Shown one piece after another: positions 8,197-18,439 of a stretch of 64,000 nt of DNA. The stretch lies in contig CAVVXS010000009.1 of the NCBI GenBank assembly GCA_963752225.1, positions 682,001-746,000 of the forward strand. The letters run 5' to 3'. Every line of letters starts with the position of its first letter. Within the stretch, counting starts at the first letter, position 1. The translations under genes and the position numbers were made by a program. The DNA comes from JBBROS01 sp963752225. GTDB taxonomy: Bacteria > Pseudomonadota > Alphaproteobacteria > Acetobacterales > Acetobacteraceae. Under the pieces are notes generated by a model. That model was not told the origin of the DNA and did not search any database. It worked only from the letters and a program-made list of their open reading frames with translations.

Positions 8197-10650
8197 TCAA
8201 TTGCCGTCCAGGCTGTAGGCGATCACGTAGTCGCCGATCTTGGTCCCGAACGAGCCGTGTCCGCCCGCGGCAGTGACGACGTACTGCTTGCCGTCAACGG
8301 CATAGCTCATCGGCGTCGATTGGCCGCCGGCCGGCAAGCGGTCCGTCCACACGACATCGCCGTTCCGCACGTCGTAGGCGCGGATGTAGTAGTCGAGCGT
8401 GGAGGTCAGGAACGCCACGCCCCCCGCGGTGGTGAGCGGGCCGCCGAGCGTCGGCACGCCCATCTTGAGCGGGACCGGCAGCGGCGCCTCGTCGCGCACG
8501 GTCCCGTTCTTGTGCTGCCAAACGATCCTCATCGATGCGAGGTCGATCGCCGCCATGTAGCCCCACGGCGGCCGCTTGCACGGCAGGCCGATTGGCGAAA
8601 GGAACGGATGCAGATCGACGCCGTACGGTGTCCCGTACATCGGCTGCACGCCCTGCTCGCTGCCCGGCGGGTGCTTCTGGTTCGGCGCCGCCGGGTTGTC
8701 CGGTCCGCGCGGGATCAGCTTGGACACGAACGGAACCGCCATCGGGTTGGCGATCAGCAGCTGTCGCGCCTGATCGACCGCAACCCCGCCCCACTCGAAC
8801 ATGCCGAGATTGCCGGGGAACACCAGCGTTCCCTGCAGCGACGGCGGCGTGAAGGTGCCGTCGTAGCGCAGGCGATGGAACATGATGCGGCAGGCGAGCT
8901 GGTCGTAGATGGTCGCGCCCCACATATCCGCCCCGGTCAGCGGCGCCGAGGGCCGGAAGGTGAGGTCGGAGAACGGCTGCGTCGGCGACAGGTGGTCGCC
9001 GGGCGCGGCACCCTGCGGCACTGGCCGCTCCGGCGCCGGCACGATCGGCTCCCCGGTTTGGCGGTTCAGCACGAACAGGTTGCCGGTCTTGGCCGGGATC
9101 AGGATGGCCGGCACCGTGCCTTCCGGCCGCTTCAAGTCCACCAGCGTCGGCTGCGACGGCAGGTCCATGTCCCACAGATCGTGGTGCACGGTCTGATACG
9201 ACCAGGCCCGCTTGCCGGTGTTGATGTCGAGTGCGACCAGGGCGCTCGCGTAGCGCTCCGCGACCTCGGTGCGGTGGCCGCCCCAGATGTCCGGAGTCTG
9301 CACGCCCATCGGCATGTACACCAGGCCGAGCTTCGGGTCGTACGAGGCGGTGATCCAGCTATTGGGCGAGTTGTTGACGTAGTTATGCGACGGCGACGGC
9401 ATCTCGTTCTCGTCGACGTTGCCGGCGTCCCAGGCCCAGACCAGCCGCCCGGTATGGAGGTCGAAGCCGCGGATCACCCCGGACGGCTCCTCGGTCGAGT
9501 AGTTGTCGATCACCGCGCCGGCGATCACCACCACCTTGTCCGACACCACCGGCGGCGAGGTCGGCTCGTAGAAGCCGGGCGTCCGCTCGCCCATGCCGAC
9601 CTCGAGATCGAGCGTCCCATGATCGGCGAACCCCTCGCACAGCGTCCCGCTATCGGCGTCGAGCTCGATCATGCGGCCGTCATTGACCGGCAGCAGGATG
9701 CGGTGCGGGCACTCGGCCGCGACCGGCTTCCCTTCGGTGTCCACGGCGCCCGGCTGGGTCTCGGCATAGGAGACGCCGCGGCAGGTCAGATGCTGGAAGG
9801 TCGGGTTGTCCTTGACCTTCGGGTCGAACGACCAGCGCAGCGCGCCCGTCTTGGCGTCGACCGCGAACACGCGCTGATGCTGCGAGCAGAGGTAGAGCGT
9901 GTCGCGCACCTTGATCGGCGTCACCTCGAAGGTGGTTTCGATCGGATCGTTGGCGCCGGGCAGATCGCCGGTGCGGAAGGTCCAGGCGACCTTCAGCTTG
10001 GACGCGTTGCCGGGCGTGATCTGGGCCAACGGCGAATAGCGGTTGCCGAACTGGGTGCGCCCGTACGCGCGCCAGTCCTCGTCCGGCATGTCGGCCTTGT
10101 CCTGCGCCGCCGGCCCGGCGTCCGCCGTTCGATCGATCGTGCCGGCCACGTCACTCGGCGTGACGCTCAGCCCGACCGCGAGCACGACCGCGCCGAGCGC
10201 CGCTCCCGCCCAAACGGGGAGCGTGGCGCGGGCCGGACCGGCGAGCCCGCGGCGCGGCCAGGGCAGCAGCAGCCAAAGCCCGAGCGGATAGATGACGTCG
10301 CCGCGCGCCGCGAGCGGCCAGAAGTCGAACCCGCATTCCGCCACCGCCCAGACCATCGTCGCGATCATGACCAGGGCGTAGAGCCACAGCGCTTCCGAAC
10401 GCCTGGCCAGCAGCAGCACGCCGGTGCCGAGGACGCCGACCCCCGCCAGCACGTAGAACGCCGAGCCGCCGAGCGCCGCGAGCCAAGCGCCGCCCCCGGC
10501 CAGCGCCAGGCCGGCAAGCGCGTAAACGGCGCCGGTCAGCACTCGCACGATCTGCGTTGGGCCGGACTGGGAAGGAATGGGCCGATCGGTAACGACGACG
10601 CTCCCGCTGCAGGACCCGCGCTCGATGCCGACGGCGCATACGGCGGGCAT
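8197..10650 (-). CDS. Membrane-bound PQQ-dependent dehydrogenase, glucose/quinate/shikimate family
   Basis: 817 residues, close to E. coli Gcd (about 796). The N-terminal ~150 residues hold several membrane helices (for example ALWLYALVMIATMVWAVAE). A periplasmic eight-bladed PQQ propeller follows, starting at DWRAYGRTQFGNRYSPLAQI, the family's first propeller motif, with further repeats such as GALRWSFD, GRLVWAWD and GKRAWSYQ. Members oxidise sugars or cyclitols in the periplasm and pass electrons to ubiquinone. The ATG at 10650 is preceded by GGGAGG. Glucose, quinate/shikimate and inositol dehydrogenases share this architecture; adjacency to iol genes favours a cyclitol but does not prove it. 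No pqq synthesis genes are in the window. Confidence 0.9.
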   Translation of the reverse strand: MPAVCAVGIERGSCSGSVVVTDRPIPSQSGPTQIVRVLTGAVYALAGLALAGGGAWLAALGGSAFYVLAGVGVLGTGVLLLARRSEALWLYALVMIATMVWAVAECGFDFWPLAARGDVIYPLGLWLLLPWPRRGLAGPARATLPVWAGAALGAVVLAVGLSVTPSDVAGTIDRTADAGPAAQDKADMPDEDWRAYGRTQFGNRYSPLAQITPGNASKLKVAWTFRTGDLPGANDPIETTFEVTPIKVRDTLYLCSQHQRVFAVDAKTGALRWSFDPKVKDNPTFQHLTCRGVSYAETQPGAVDTEGKPVAAECPHRILLPVNDGRMIELDADSGTLCEGFADHGTLDLEVGMGERTPGFYEPTSPPVVSDKVVVIAGAVIDNYSTEEPSGVIRGFDLHTGRLVWAWDAGNVDENEMPSPSHNYVNNSPNSWITASYDPKLGLVYMPMGVQTPDIWGGHRTEVAERYASALVALDINTGKRAWSYQTVHHDLWDMDLPSQPTLVDLKRPEGTVPAILIPAKTGNLFVLNRQTGEPIVPAPERPVPQGAAPGDHLSPTQPFSDLTFRPSAPLTGADMWGATIYDQLACRIMFHRLRYDGTFTPPSLQGTLVFPGNLGMFEWGGVAVDQARQLLIANPMAVPFVSKLIPRGPDNPAAPNQKHPPGSEQGVQPMYGTPYGVDLHPFLSPIGLPCKRPPWGYMAAIDLASMRIVWQHKNGTVRDEAPLPVPLKMGVPTLGGPLTTAGGVAFLTSTLDYYIRAYDVRNGDVVWTDRLPAGGQSTPMSYAVDGKQYVVTAAGGHGSFGTKIGDYVIAYSLDGN

Positions 10651-10697
10651 GCCTGCCTGATCCTCCCGGACACGGGAAACATCAATGCGTCACGCCA

Positions 10698-12617
10698 TCA
10701 TTTTTCCAGGACGTAGGTGCCGGGCGCGTCCGCCAGGGGCGGATGCGCTTCGCTGCCGGTCGGCGGCGGCGCGACGAGCTCACCGGACCGCGGGGCGAGC
10801 CAATCCACCCAATCCGTCCACCAGCTGCCTTTGTGCGCCACGGCGGCTTCACGCCATTCGCGGGCCGACGCGGCGGGGGCCGGGTTCAGCCAATAGGTGC
10901 CCTTGCCGCCGGGAGGATTGATGATCCCGGCAATGTGGCCGCTGGAGGCAAGCACGTAGCGCACGTTGCCGCCGGCCAGCTGGGTGATCCGCCACGCCCC
11001 GTCCCAGGGCACGATGTGGTCCTTCTCGGCGCCGATCGCATAGACGTCGAGCGTGATCCGGCCCAGGTCCAGCGGCTGGCCGGCGAGCTGAACCTTCCCC
11101 GGCGTGACCAGGTTGTTCTCGCGATACGTGTTGCGAAGGTACCAGCTATGCGCCGCGCGGGCCATGCGGGTGCCGTCGCTGTTCCAATACAGCAGGTCGA
11201 ACGCCGGCGGCTTCTGCCCCAGCAGGTAGTTGTTGACGACGTTCGACCAGATCAGGTCGTTGGACCGCAGCAGGTTGAACATGTTGGACATCTCTCGGCT
11301 GTCCAGATAGCCGCGCTCGAGCATTTGCTGCTCGACCAGATTGACCCCGGGCTCGTCGGAGAACACCGCCGAGTCGCCGACCTTCGTGAAGTCCTGCAGC
11401 GACACGATGAAGGTGGCCGAGCCGAACCGGTGGTCGTCTTGGGTCGCGAGCCAGGCCAGCGTCATCGCCAGCAGCGTGCCGCCGATGCAATATCCCATGA
11501 CGTTGAGGGTTGGGCTGCCGGTGATCTCCCGGACCACGTCGCTGGCCTCCAACGGCCCGAGGTTCATGTAATCCTCGATGGTGGTGTCTTCCATCGAGGC
11601 GTCGGGGTTCTTCCAGGACACCACGAACACGGTGTAGCCCTGCGCCACCAGGTAGCCGATCAGGCTGTTCTTCGGCTGCAGGTCGAGGATGTAGAACTTG
11701 TTGATCCAAGGCGGCAGCAGCAGCAGCGGCGTCGCCCGGACCTCGGCGGTGGTTGGCGTGTACTGGATGAGCTCGATCAGCTTGTTGCGGTGCACCACCT
11801 TGCCCGGGCTCAGGGCCAGGTTGCGGCCCGGCGCGAACGCGGTCGCATCGACCATGCTGAGCTTGCCCTGCTTGAGGTCGTCCAGCAGGTTGCGCATGCC
11901 GTCCATCAAGCTGCCGCCGCCCGTCTCCACCGCCCGGCGCAATGCGACCGGATTGGTCAACAGCATCAGCGACGGGCTCATTGCGTCCACGAACTGGCGC
12001 AGGTGGAAGTTGATGCGCTGCTGCTCGGCATCGTCGGCGCCGGGGTCCTTGGCGGTCTGCAGCAAGGCCTCGGATGCCAGGAGGTAAAGGTCCTTCACCA
12101 TCCTGAACGCCGGGTTGCCGTGCCATTCCGGCGCGGCGAACCGCTTATCGCCGGCGGGGGCGGGCACCGCGCTGCCAGCCGACGCCGCGCCCCACCAGCG
12201 TTGTGCCGCATCGCTCCAGACGTCGACGGCCGTGCGCAGCAGCTCGGCGTTGAAGTTCATCGTAATCGACAGCGCGCGGGCGGGATCGGCCAGCGACCGC
12301 ATCGCTACGATCCGCAGCGCCGCCGAGATGCCTGCCCAATCGATCGGGATGACCTCCCGCAGCGGGTTCGCGTTCCAGACCTTGTCGATCGACGCCAGCA
12401 CCGGGTTGTGGGCAAGAATCTGGGCGAGATCCAACGGATTGCCGAACGGCGTGAGCTCCGCGCCGGACCCGGCCGGCTTTGCCGGTTCCGGCCAGCTCGC
12501 ACCCCCCGAATTGCCGAACGCCTGCAGCCATGTCTGCAGCAGCGTTTCGGGACCGGTGTCGCCGGACCGTGCCGGCGATCCCGCAGCCAAGTCCCGCTTA
12601 TCGTTGTTCGTGGTCAT
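10698..12617 (-). CDS. phaC: Class I poly(3-hydroxyalkanoate) synthase PhaC
   Basis: Polymerises 3-hydroxyacyl-CoA into PHA storage polymer at the granule surface. 639 residues with an alpha/beta-hydrolase catalytic domain and a poorly conserved ~200-residue N-terminal part. The lipase-like box GYCIGG carries the nucleophile Cys377; Asp533 lies in EKDHIVPW and His561 in SSGHIAGI, completing the expected triad. The start is ATG 12617 because GGGAGG lies 7 bases upstream; in-frame extension to 12752 has no such site. Single-subunit length and sequence fit class I rather than the PhaC/PhaE or PhaC/PhaR types. The PQQ dehydrogenase starts 47 bp downstream on the same strand. A divergent DUF6489 gene lies upstream. 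Confidence 0.95.
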   Translation of the reverse strand: MTTNNDKRDLAAGSPARSGDTGPETLLQTWLQAFGNSGGASWPEPAKPAGSGAELTPFGNPLDLAQILAHNPVLASIDKVWNANPLREVIPIDWAGISAALRIVAMRSLADPARALSITMNFNAELLRTAVDVWSDAAQRWWGAASAGSAVPAPAGDKRFAAPEWHGNPAFRMVKDLYLLASEALLQTAKDPGADDAEQQRINFHLRQFVDAMSPSLMLLTNPVALRRAVETGGGSLMDGMRNLLDDLKQGKLSMVDATAFAPGRNLALSPGKVVHRNKLIELIQYTPTTAEVRATPLLLLPPWINKFYILDLQPKNSLIGYLVAQGYTVFVVSWKNPDASMEDTTIEDYMNLGPLEASDVVREITGSPTLNVMGYCIGGTLLAMTLAWLATQDDHRFGSATFIVSLQDFTKVGDSAVFSDEPGVNLVEQQMLERGYLDSREMSNMFNLLRSNDLIWSNVVNNYLLGQKPPAFDLLYWNSDGTRMARAAHSWYLRNTYRENNLVTPGKVQLAGQPLDLGRITLDVYAIGAEKDHIVPWDGAWRITQLAGGNVRYVLASSGHIAGIINPPGGKGTYWLNPAPAASAREWREAAVAHKGSWWTDWVDWLAPRSGELVAPPPTGSEAHPPLADAPGTYVLEK

Positions 12618-12794
12618 TGTTGTTCCTCCCGCGCTGGCGGACAGGGTCCTACGGCCATGCGGTCCCGTCCACGCGCAAACGGTTGACCCTCGGCGTTCCT
12701 GCGCCTCAGCTACAATCGGCACGGACGGTCGATCGTGGTGCGCGTCGAACAAGAAACGGGTCGCGGCAGGGCGGGTTTAACCGGGGAGGACGGG

Positions 12795-13046
12795 ATGAAG
12801 GTCACAATCGAGGTCGAGTGCACGCCCGACGAGGCGCGCCAGTTCATCGGGCTGCCGGACCTCAAACCCATGCAGTCGGCCATCATGACGAAGCTCGAAG
12901 CGGAGATGATGCAGGCGGTCGAGCGGTTCTCGCCGGACGCGATGCTCCGGTCGTGGATGTCGCTCGTGCCGCAAACACCCGAGCAGTTCACCGAGGCGGT
13001 CGGGCGGTTCTTCCGGAACAATGGCGGCGGCGGCACAGGACGGTGA
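12795..13046 (+). CDS. DUF6489 family small protein
   Basis: 83-residue protein starting MKVTIEVECTPDEARQF, with GLPDLKPMQ following; this pattern is the DUF6489 family as I remember it. No signal peptide or membrane helix. The rest is helical and ends with a Gly-rich NNGGGGTGR tail. ATG 12795 has a strong GGGGAGGA site just upstream. It is divergent from phaC across about 177 bp, and I recall similar small proteins near phaC in other alphaproteobacteria, so a role linked to PHA granules is possible. Function is unknown. Confidence 0.75.
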   Translation: MKVTIEVECTPDEARQFIGLPDLKPMQSAIMTKLEAEMMQAVERFSPDAMLRSWMSLVPQTPEQFTEAVGRFFRNNGGGGTGR

Positions 13047-13139
13047 CGCGCTCGGACGCCGACGCCGTCGCTGGCACCATGACGAAGATCAACTAACCGC
13101 GAGCGGCGTGTCGCCTCGAGCACGGAAAGAACCCAGAGC

Positions 13140-15101
13140 ATGCAGTTCTATCTCGACGGCTACGCGCCCGGTGATCCCGACATCCACGCCCCCGCCCCGG
13201 GCGTCGCGGCGCGTCCGCCCGGCCTGCCCGATACCATGGACGTCCTCATCGTCGGCACCGGGCCAGCCGGGATGCTGCTCGCGGCCCAGCTCTCGGCCTT
13301 TCCCGGCATCACGACGCGCATCGTCGACCGCCGCGACGGCCCGCTGCTCGTCGGCCAGGCGGACGGCGTCGCCTGCCGCACGGTCGAGATGTTCGACGCG
13401 TTCGGCCTGAGCGAGAAGCTCGTCCGCGAAGCCTATTGGGTGAACGAAACGGTGTTCTGGCGCCCTTCGCCCACGGACCGGTCGGCGATCGTCCGGACCG
13501 GGCGGGTGCAGGACACCGAGGACGGGCTGTCCGAATTCCCGCACGTGATCGTCAACCAGGCGCGGCTGCTGGGCTACCTCGAAGACTACATGCACCGGTC
13601 GCCGTCGCGGATGACGCCCGATTACGGCTGGGCGTTCGAGAGCCTCGCGGTCGAACCAGCCGGCGACCACCCCGTGCGCGTCACCCTGGCAAATGCCGCG
13701 AGCGGGGAAGAAAGGACGGTCCGTGCCAAATACGTGGTCGGGTGCGACGGGGCGCGCAGCCGGGTGCGGGACGCGATCGGCGCCGTGCCGCGCGGCGACT
13801 TCGCCAACCATGCCTGGGGCGTCGTCGACATGCTCGCCGTCACCGACTTCCCCGACATCCGGCTGAAGGCGGCGATCCAGTCGGCCGATGACGGCAACAT
13901 CCTGCTGATCCCGCGCGAAGGCGGCTTTCTGGTGCGGCTCTACGTGGACCTCGGCGAGATCGACCCGGCCAACCGCGACGCGCTCCGCCGCATCACCCAA
14001 GATCACGTCATCCAGACCGCCAAGCGCGTGCTGCGCCCGTACACGCTCGAAGTTCGGGACATCGCGTGGTTCGCCGTCTACCAGGTGGGCCAGCGCGTCA
14101 CCGACCGGTTCGACGACGTGCCGGACGCCGAGGCCGGGTCGCGCCTGCCGCGCGTGTTCATCGCCGGCGACGCGTGCCACACCCACAGCGCCAAGGCCGG
14201 CCAGGGCATGAACGTGTCGATGCAGGACGCCTACAATCTCGGCTGGAAGCTCGCGGCCGTACTGGACGGGCGGGCCGCGCCGGAGCTGCTGCGGACCTAT
14301 ACGGTCGAGCGGCACGCGGTGGCGCAGCGGCTGATCGACTTCGACCGCGAATGGTCGAAGATCATGGCGTCGCCGCCGAAGGACCCGGACCACCCGGAAA
14401 GCGGCGGCGTCGACCCGGCGGAGCTGCAGGCCTATTTCGTGATGTCCGGCCGGTATACGGCCGGCGTCGCCACCCACTACCCGCCGGCAACGGTCCTGAC
14501 CGCCGCAGCGACGCACCAGTCTCTGGCCGAAGGCTACCCGATCGGCATGCGTTTCCATTCGGCGCCGGTCGTGCGCCTGGCGGACGCCAAGCCGGTGCAG
14601 CTCGGCCACGCCGCCCGAGCCGATGGCGCGTGGCGCCTCTACGCCTTTGCCGAGGCGGGCGGGGCGCGGCTGCGGGCGCTGATGGACCATCTCGCACAAT
14701 CGGCGCGATCGCCGATCCGGCGGTTCACCCCGCACGGGGCCGACATCGACAGCGTGATCGACGTCCGCGCGATCTTCCAGGACAGCCACCGCGACCTCAA
14801 GGTCGAGGCGCTGCCGCCGCTGCTCCTGCCGCGCAAGGGGCGGTTCGGGCTGATCGACTACGAGAAGGCGTTCACCGCGGATCGCAAGAATGGCCCCGAC
14901 ATCTTCGACCTTCGCGGCATCGACCGTACGAGCGGCGCGATCGTCGTGGTCCGCCCGGACCAGCACGTGGCGCACGTACTGCCGCTCGACGCACATGCCG
15001 CTCTGGCCGGTTTCTTCGAACGCTTCATGCTCGACCGTCACGTGCTCAACGAACGGTCCGGCGCCGCCCGCGACCCCGTCCCCGCGCTGGCGGGGCAATG
15101 A
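13140..15101 (+). CDS. FAD-dependent aromatic monooxygenase (phenol 2-monooxygenase / 3-hydroxybenzoate 4-monooxygenase type)
   Basis: 653-residue class A flavoprotein hydroxylase. FAD/NAD(P)H motifs are in order: GTGPAGMLLAAQLS near residue 38, the DG motif in GCDGARSRVRDA near residue 200, and the GD motif in AGDACHTHSAKAGQGMN near residue 342. A C-terminal thioredoxin-like domain of about 200 residues is typical of the phenol hydroxylase / MobA branch. These enzymes add a hydroxyl ortho or para on phenolic rings using NADPH and oxygen. No ring-cleavage enzymes are adjacent, so the actual substrate is open. The gene ends 5 bp before the 3' end of tRNA-Thr, which is convergent. Confidence 0.88.
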   Translation: MQFYLDGYAPGDPDIHAPAPGVAARPPGLPDTMDVLIVGTGPAGMLLAAQLSAFPGITTRIVDRRDGPLLVGQADGVACRTVEMFDAFGLSEKLVREAYWVNETVFWRPSPTDRSAIVRTGRVQDTEDGLSEFPHVIVNQARLLGYLEDYMHRSPSRMTPDYGWAFESLAVEPAGDHPVRVTLANAASGEERTVRAKYVVGCDGARSRVRDAIGAVPRGDFANHAWGVVDMLAVTDFPDIRLKAAIQSADDGNILLIPREGGFLVRLYVDLGEIDPANRDALRRITQDHVIQTAKRVLRPYTLEVRDIAWFAVYQVGQRVTDRFDDVPDAEAGSRLPRVFIAGDACHTHSAKAGQGMNVSMQDAYNLGWKLAAVLDGRAAPELLRTYTVERHAVAQRLIDFDREWSKIMASPPKDPDHPESGGVDPAELQAYFVMSGRYTAGVATHYPPATVLTAAATHQSLAEGYPIGMRFHSAPVVRLADAKPVQLGHAARADGAWRLYAFAEAGGARLRALMDHLAQSARSPIRRFTPHGADIDSVIDVRAIFQDSHRDLKVEALPPLLLPRKGRFGLIDYEKAFTADRKNGPDIFDLRGIDRTSGAIVVVRPDQHVAHVLPLDAHAALAGFFERFMLDRHVLNERSGAARDPVPALAGQ

Positions 15102-15106
15102 CGGAG

Positions 15107-15181
<75 letters not shown>

Positions 15182-15334
15182 GCCGGGCAGCGAGGCGTTG
15201 CGCCCTATAGGGGGTGCGTGCGGCTGGGGTCAACCCGAACTTGGCCGCCAGCATCCGCCCGACCCGCGTGCAGGGGATGGCTCCTGCCCGTGGCCCGGCT
15301 GTGCTGCGCTGCAATATGCTGCCATGCTTGACCG

Positions 15335-16534
15335 ATGGCCTACCCCAACTGGCTCCCGGTCCTGCTCGGCTTCCTCACCGCCGTGGGACCGCTCTCGACC
15401 GACATGTACCTGCCTGCCTTCCCGGCCATCGAGGCGTCGCTCGGCGGACGGCCCGGCACGGCGCAGATCACGCTCGCCACCTGGTTCGCCGGGCTGGCGA
15501 TCGGGCAGGTGACGCAAGGCTCGCTGTCGGACCGCTACGGGCGGCGCGTGCCGCTGATCATCGGCACGCTGGTCTATTCGATCGCGAATGCCGGCTGCGC
15601 GCTGGCGCCCGACATCTGGACCTTGTCGGGGCTGCGCTTCATCGCAGCGTTCGGCGGCTCGGCCAGCATGGTGATCCCGCGCGCCATGGTGCGGGATCTC
15701 GCCGACGGCCACGCCGCGGCCCGGCTGATGTCGCGCCTGATGCTGGTGATGGGCGCGGCACCGATCCTGGCGCCGACGCTCGGCGGCTTCGTGCTCGGCT
15801 TCGCCTCCTGGCACGCGATCTTCTGGCTGACGTTCGCTTATGGCGGCCTGTGCTGCCTGCTGGTGATCGGCGCCCTGCCCGACACCTTGCCGCGGGAGCG
15901 GCGGCTGCGGCTGGGCTTCGTGTCCACGCTCAGCCGCTTCGCCGGCGTGCTGCGCGACCGCGTGTTCCTCGGCTATGCGCTGACCGGCGGGTTCGGGATG
16001 TTCGGCATGTTCGCCTATATCGGCGGCTCCTCGCCGGTGTTCATCCAGCATTTTGGCTTCTCCCCAGCCCAGTACGGCATGCTGTTCGGCTGTAGTGCGG
16101 CGATGTTCATTCTGTCCTCGCAGCTCAACCCGCATCTGATCCTGCGCTTCGGCACCGCCCGGGTGCTGCGGGCGGCGCTGGCGATGTTCATGGCGGCCGG
16201 GCTGACCTTGGTCGCGCTGTCCTTTGCCGGCGCCGGCGGCCCGGCCGGGATCGTGGTCCCGGTGATGCTATCGATGGGCAGCATGGGGCTGGTGATGCCG
16301 AACGCCGCTGTCGGCGCCTTGTCACGCCACGCCGCCCATGCCGGCAGCGCGTCGGCGCTGATGGGCACGATCCAGTTCACTTTGGCCGCCTTGTCCGGCA
16401 TCATGGTCGGCGTGTTGACCGACGGGACGCCGCGGCCGATGGCGGCGATGGTGCTGGCCGGAGCCATCGGCGCCTTCGCCGCCGACCGGCTGCGCCCACG
16501 CCCGGCGGTTGCGAAACTGGAGACCGTTCCTTGA
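15335..16534 (+). CDS. MFS transporter, Bcr/CflA drug-efflux type
   Basis: 399-residue, 12-helix transporter of the multidrug-efflux (DHA1, Bcr/CflA) branch. The N-terminal TAVGPLSTDMYLPAFPAIE is the branch signature in helix 1, and SLSDRYGRR is the loop 2-3 motif. It exports small toxic compounds by proton antiport. The ATG at 15335 has no clear Shine-Dalgarno. It is first in a tight five-gene run to 19251, and the next start overlaps its stop as TTGA. Efflux coupled to an amidotransferase, DoxX, SDR and methyltransferase suggests a detoxification or small-molecule export operon, but the substrate is unknown. Confidence 0.87.
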   Translation: MAYPNWLPVLLGFLTAVGPLSTDMYLPAFPAIEASLGGRPGTAQITLATWFAGLAIGQVTQGSLSDRYGRRVPLIIGTLVYSIANAGCALAPDIWTLSGLRFIAAFGGSASMVIPRAMVRDLADGHAAARLMSRLMLVMGAAPILAPTLGGFVLGFASWHAIFWLTFAYGGLCCLLVIGALPDTLPRERRLRLGFVSTLSRFAGVLRDRVFLGYALTGGFGMFGMFAYIGGSSPVFIQHFGFSPAQYGMLFGCSAAMFILSSQLNPHLILRFGTARVLRAALAMFMAAGLTLVALSFAGAGGPAGIVVPVMLSMGSMGLVMPNAAVGALSRHAAHAGSASALMGTIQFTLAALSGIMVGVLTDGTPRPMAAMVLAGAIGAFAADRLRPRPAVAKLETVP

Positions 16535-17283
16535 TCCCCTCCTCCATTTTGGTCGGCTTGCCCGCCTGTGCCCGCATCCTCAACAACCACTTGCAGCACG
16601 CGACCCCGGCCCGCTACGCCGCGGCGCTGACCGGCGGCGCCGGCGCGATTCCGGTCATGATCCCGCCGATTGGCCAGGCGGCGCTGCCGATCCTCGACCG
16701 GCTCGACGGCCTGATGCTGCCCGGCAGCCCGTCCAACGTCGAGCCGCGGCACTACGGGGCCGACACCTCCGAAACCCCGGACGCGCACGACCCGGCACGC
16801 GACGGCACATCGCTGCCGCTGATCCGCGAGGCGCTGCGCCGCGGCATGCCGGTGCTGGCGATCTGCCGCGGCATCCAGGAGCTGAATGTCGCGATGGGTG
16901 GCAGCCTGCATCAGCGCGTCCACCTGCTGGACGGCCGCGCGGACCACCAGGGCCAAGGCACGACGAAGGACGAGCAATATGCGCCGCGGCACGAGGTGGC
17001 GCTGCAAGGCCAGCTTGCCACCCTGCTCGGCGCGCCGCGCACCGTGGTGAACTCGGTGCACGGCCAGGCGATCGATCGGCTGGCGCCGGGCCTCGCGGTC
17101 GAGGCGACCGCGCCGGACGGCACGATCGAGGCGGTTCGGGCCGAGGGCGCAACCTTTGTGGTCGGCGTGCAGTGGCACCCCGAATGGAACTACGCCGCCA
17201 ACGCAGACAGCATGCGGCTGTTCGCGGCGTTCGGCGACGCCTGCCGCGCCTATGCGGCACTGGGTCAAAGGAAAGCCGCATGA
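16531..17283 (+). CDS. Gamma-glutamyl-gamma-aminobutyrate hydrolase family protein (PuuD-like, class I amidotransferase)
   Basis: 250-residue class I glutamine amidotransferase-like hydrolase. The nucleophile Cys is in LAICRGIQELNVAMGG, and the His/Glu pair of the triad is in VQWHPEWN. PuuD cleaves gamma-glutamyl-GABA in the putrescine pathway; homologues act on other gamma-glutamyl amides. The start is TTG 16531, with GGAG at 16519-16522 placed 8 bases upstream and the codon overlapping the MFS stop (TTGA). There are no other puu genes nearby, so the substrate may be different. Confidence 0.85.
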   Translation: MIPSSILVGLPACARILNNHLQHATPARYAAALTGGAGAIPVMIPPIGQAALPILDRLDGLMLPGSPSNVEPRHYGADTSETPDAHDPARDGTSLPLIREALRRGMPVLAICRGIQELNVAMGGSLHQRVHLLDGRADHQGQGTTKDEQYAPRHEVALQGQLATLLGAPRTVVNSVHGQAIDRLAPGLAVEATAPDGTIEAVRAEGATFVVGVQWHPEWNYAANADSMRLFAAFGDACRAYAALGQRKAA

Positions 17284-17680
17284 ACCACGACCCGGCCCTG
17301 CTGGTCGGCCGCATCCTGGCCAGCGCCATCTTCATCCTGAGCGGCTACGGCAAGGCGACCGCCATGGCGGGCACGGTCGCCTATCTCGGCAAGATGGGCG
17401 TGCCGGCGCCCGACATCACCTATTTTGCCGTCGTTGCCGTCGAGCTCGGCGGCGGCTTGCTGATGCTGCTCGGGTTGCAGACCCGGATCGTGGCGCTGGT
17501 GCTGGCGCTGTTCTGCGTCGCGACCGCGCTGCTGGCGCACACCGACTTCGCCGACCGCGGCCAGCTCATCAACTTCGAGAAGAACATCTGCATGGCGGGC
17601 GGCTTCCTGGCCTTCGTCGCCGCGGGTGCCGGGGCGTTCAGCCTCGACGCCGCGATGGGCCGCCGCCGCGTGGTCGCCTG

Positions 17681-17681
<1 letters not shown>
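17280..17681 (+). CDS. DoxX family membrane protein
   Basis: 133-residue protein with four predicted membrane helices, starting ILASAIFILSGYGK, which is the DoxX opening. The name comes from an archaeal thiosulfate:quinone oxidoreductase subunit, but most bacterial members are of unknown function and often sit with redox or stress genes. The start ATG 17280 overlaps the previous stop as ATGA. Its stop shares one base with the next start (TGATG). Confidence 0.85.
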
Positions 17682-18438
<757 letters not shown>

Positions 18439-18439
<1 letters not shown>

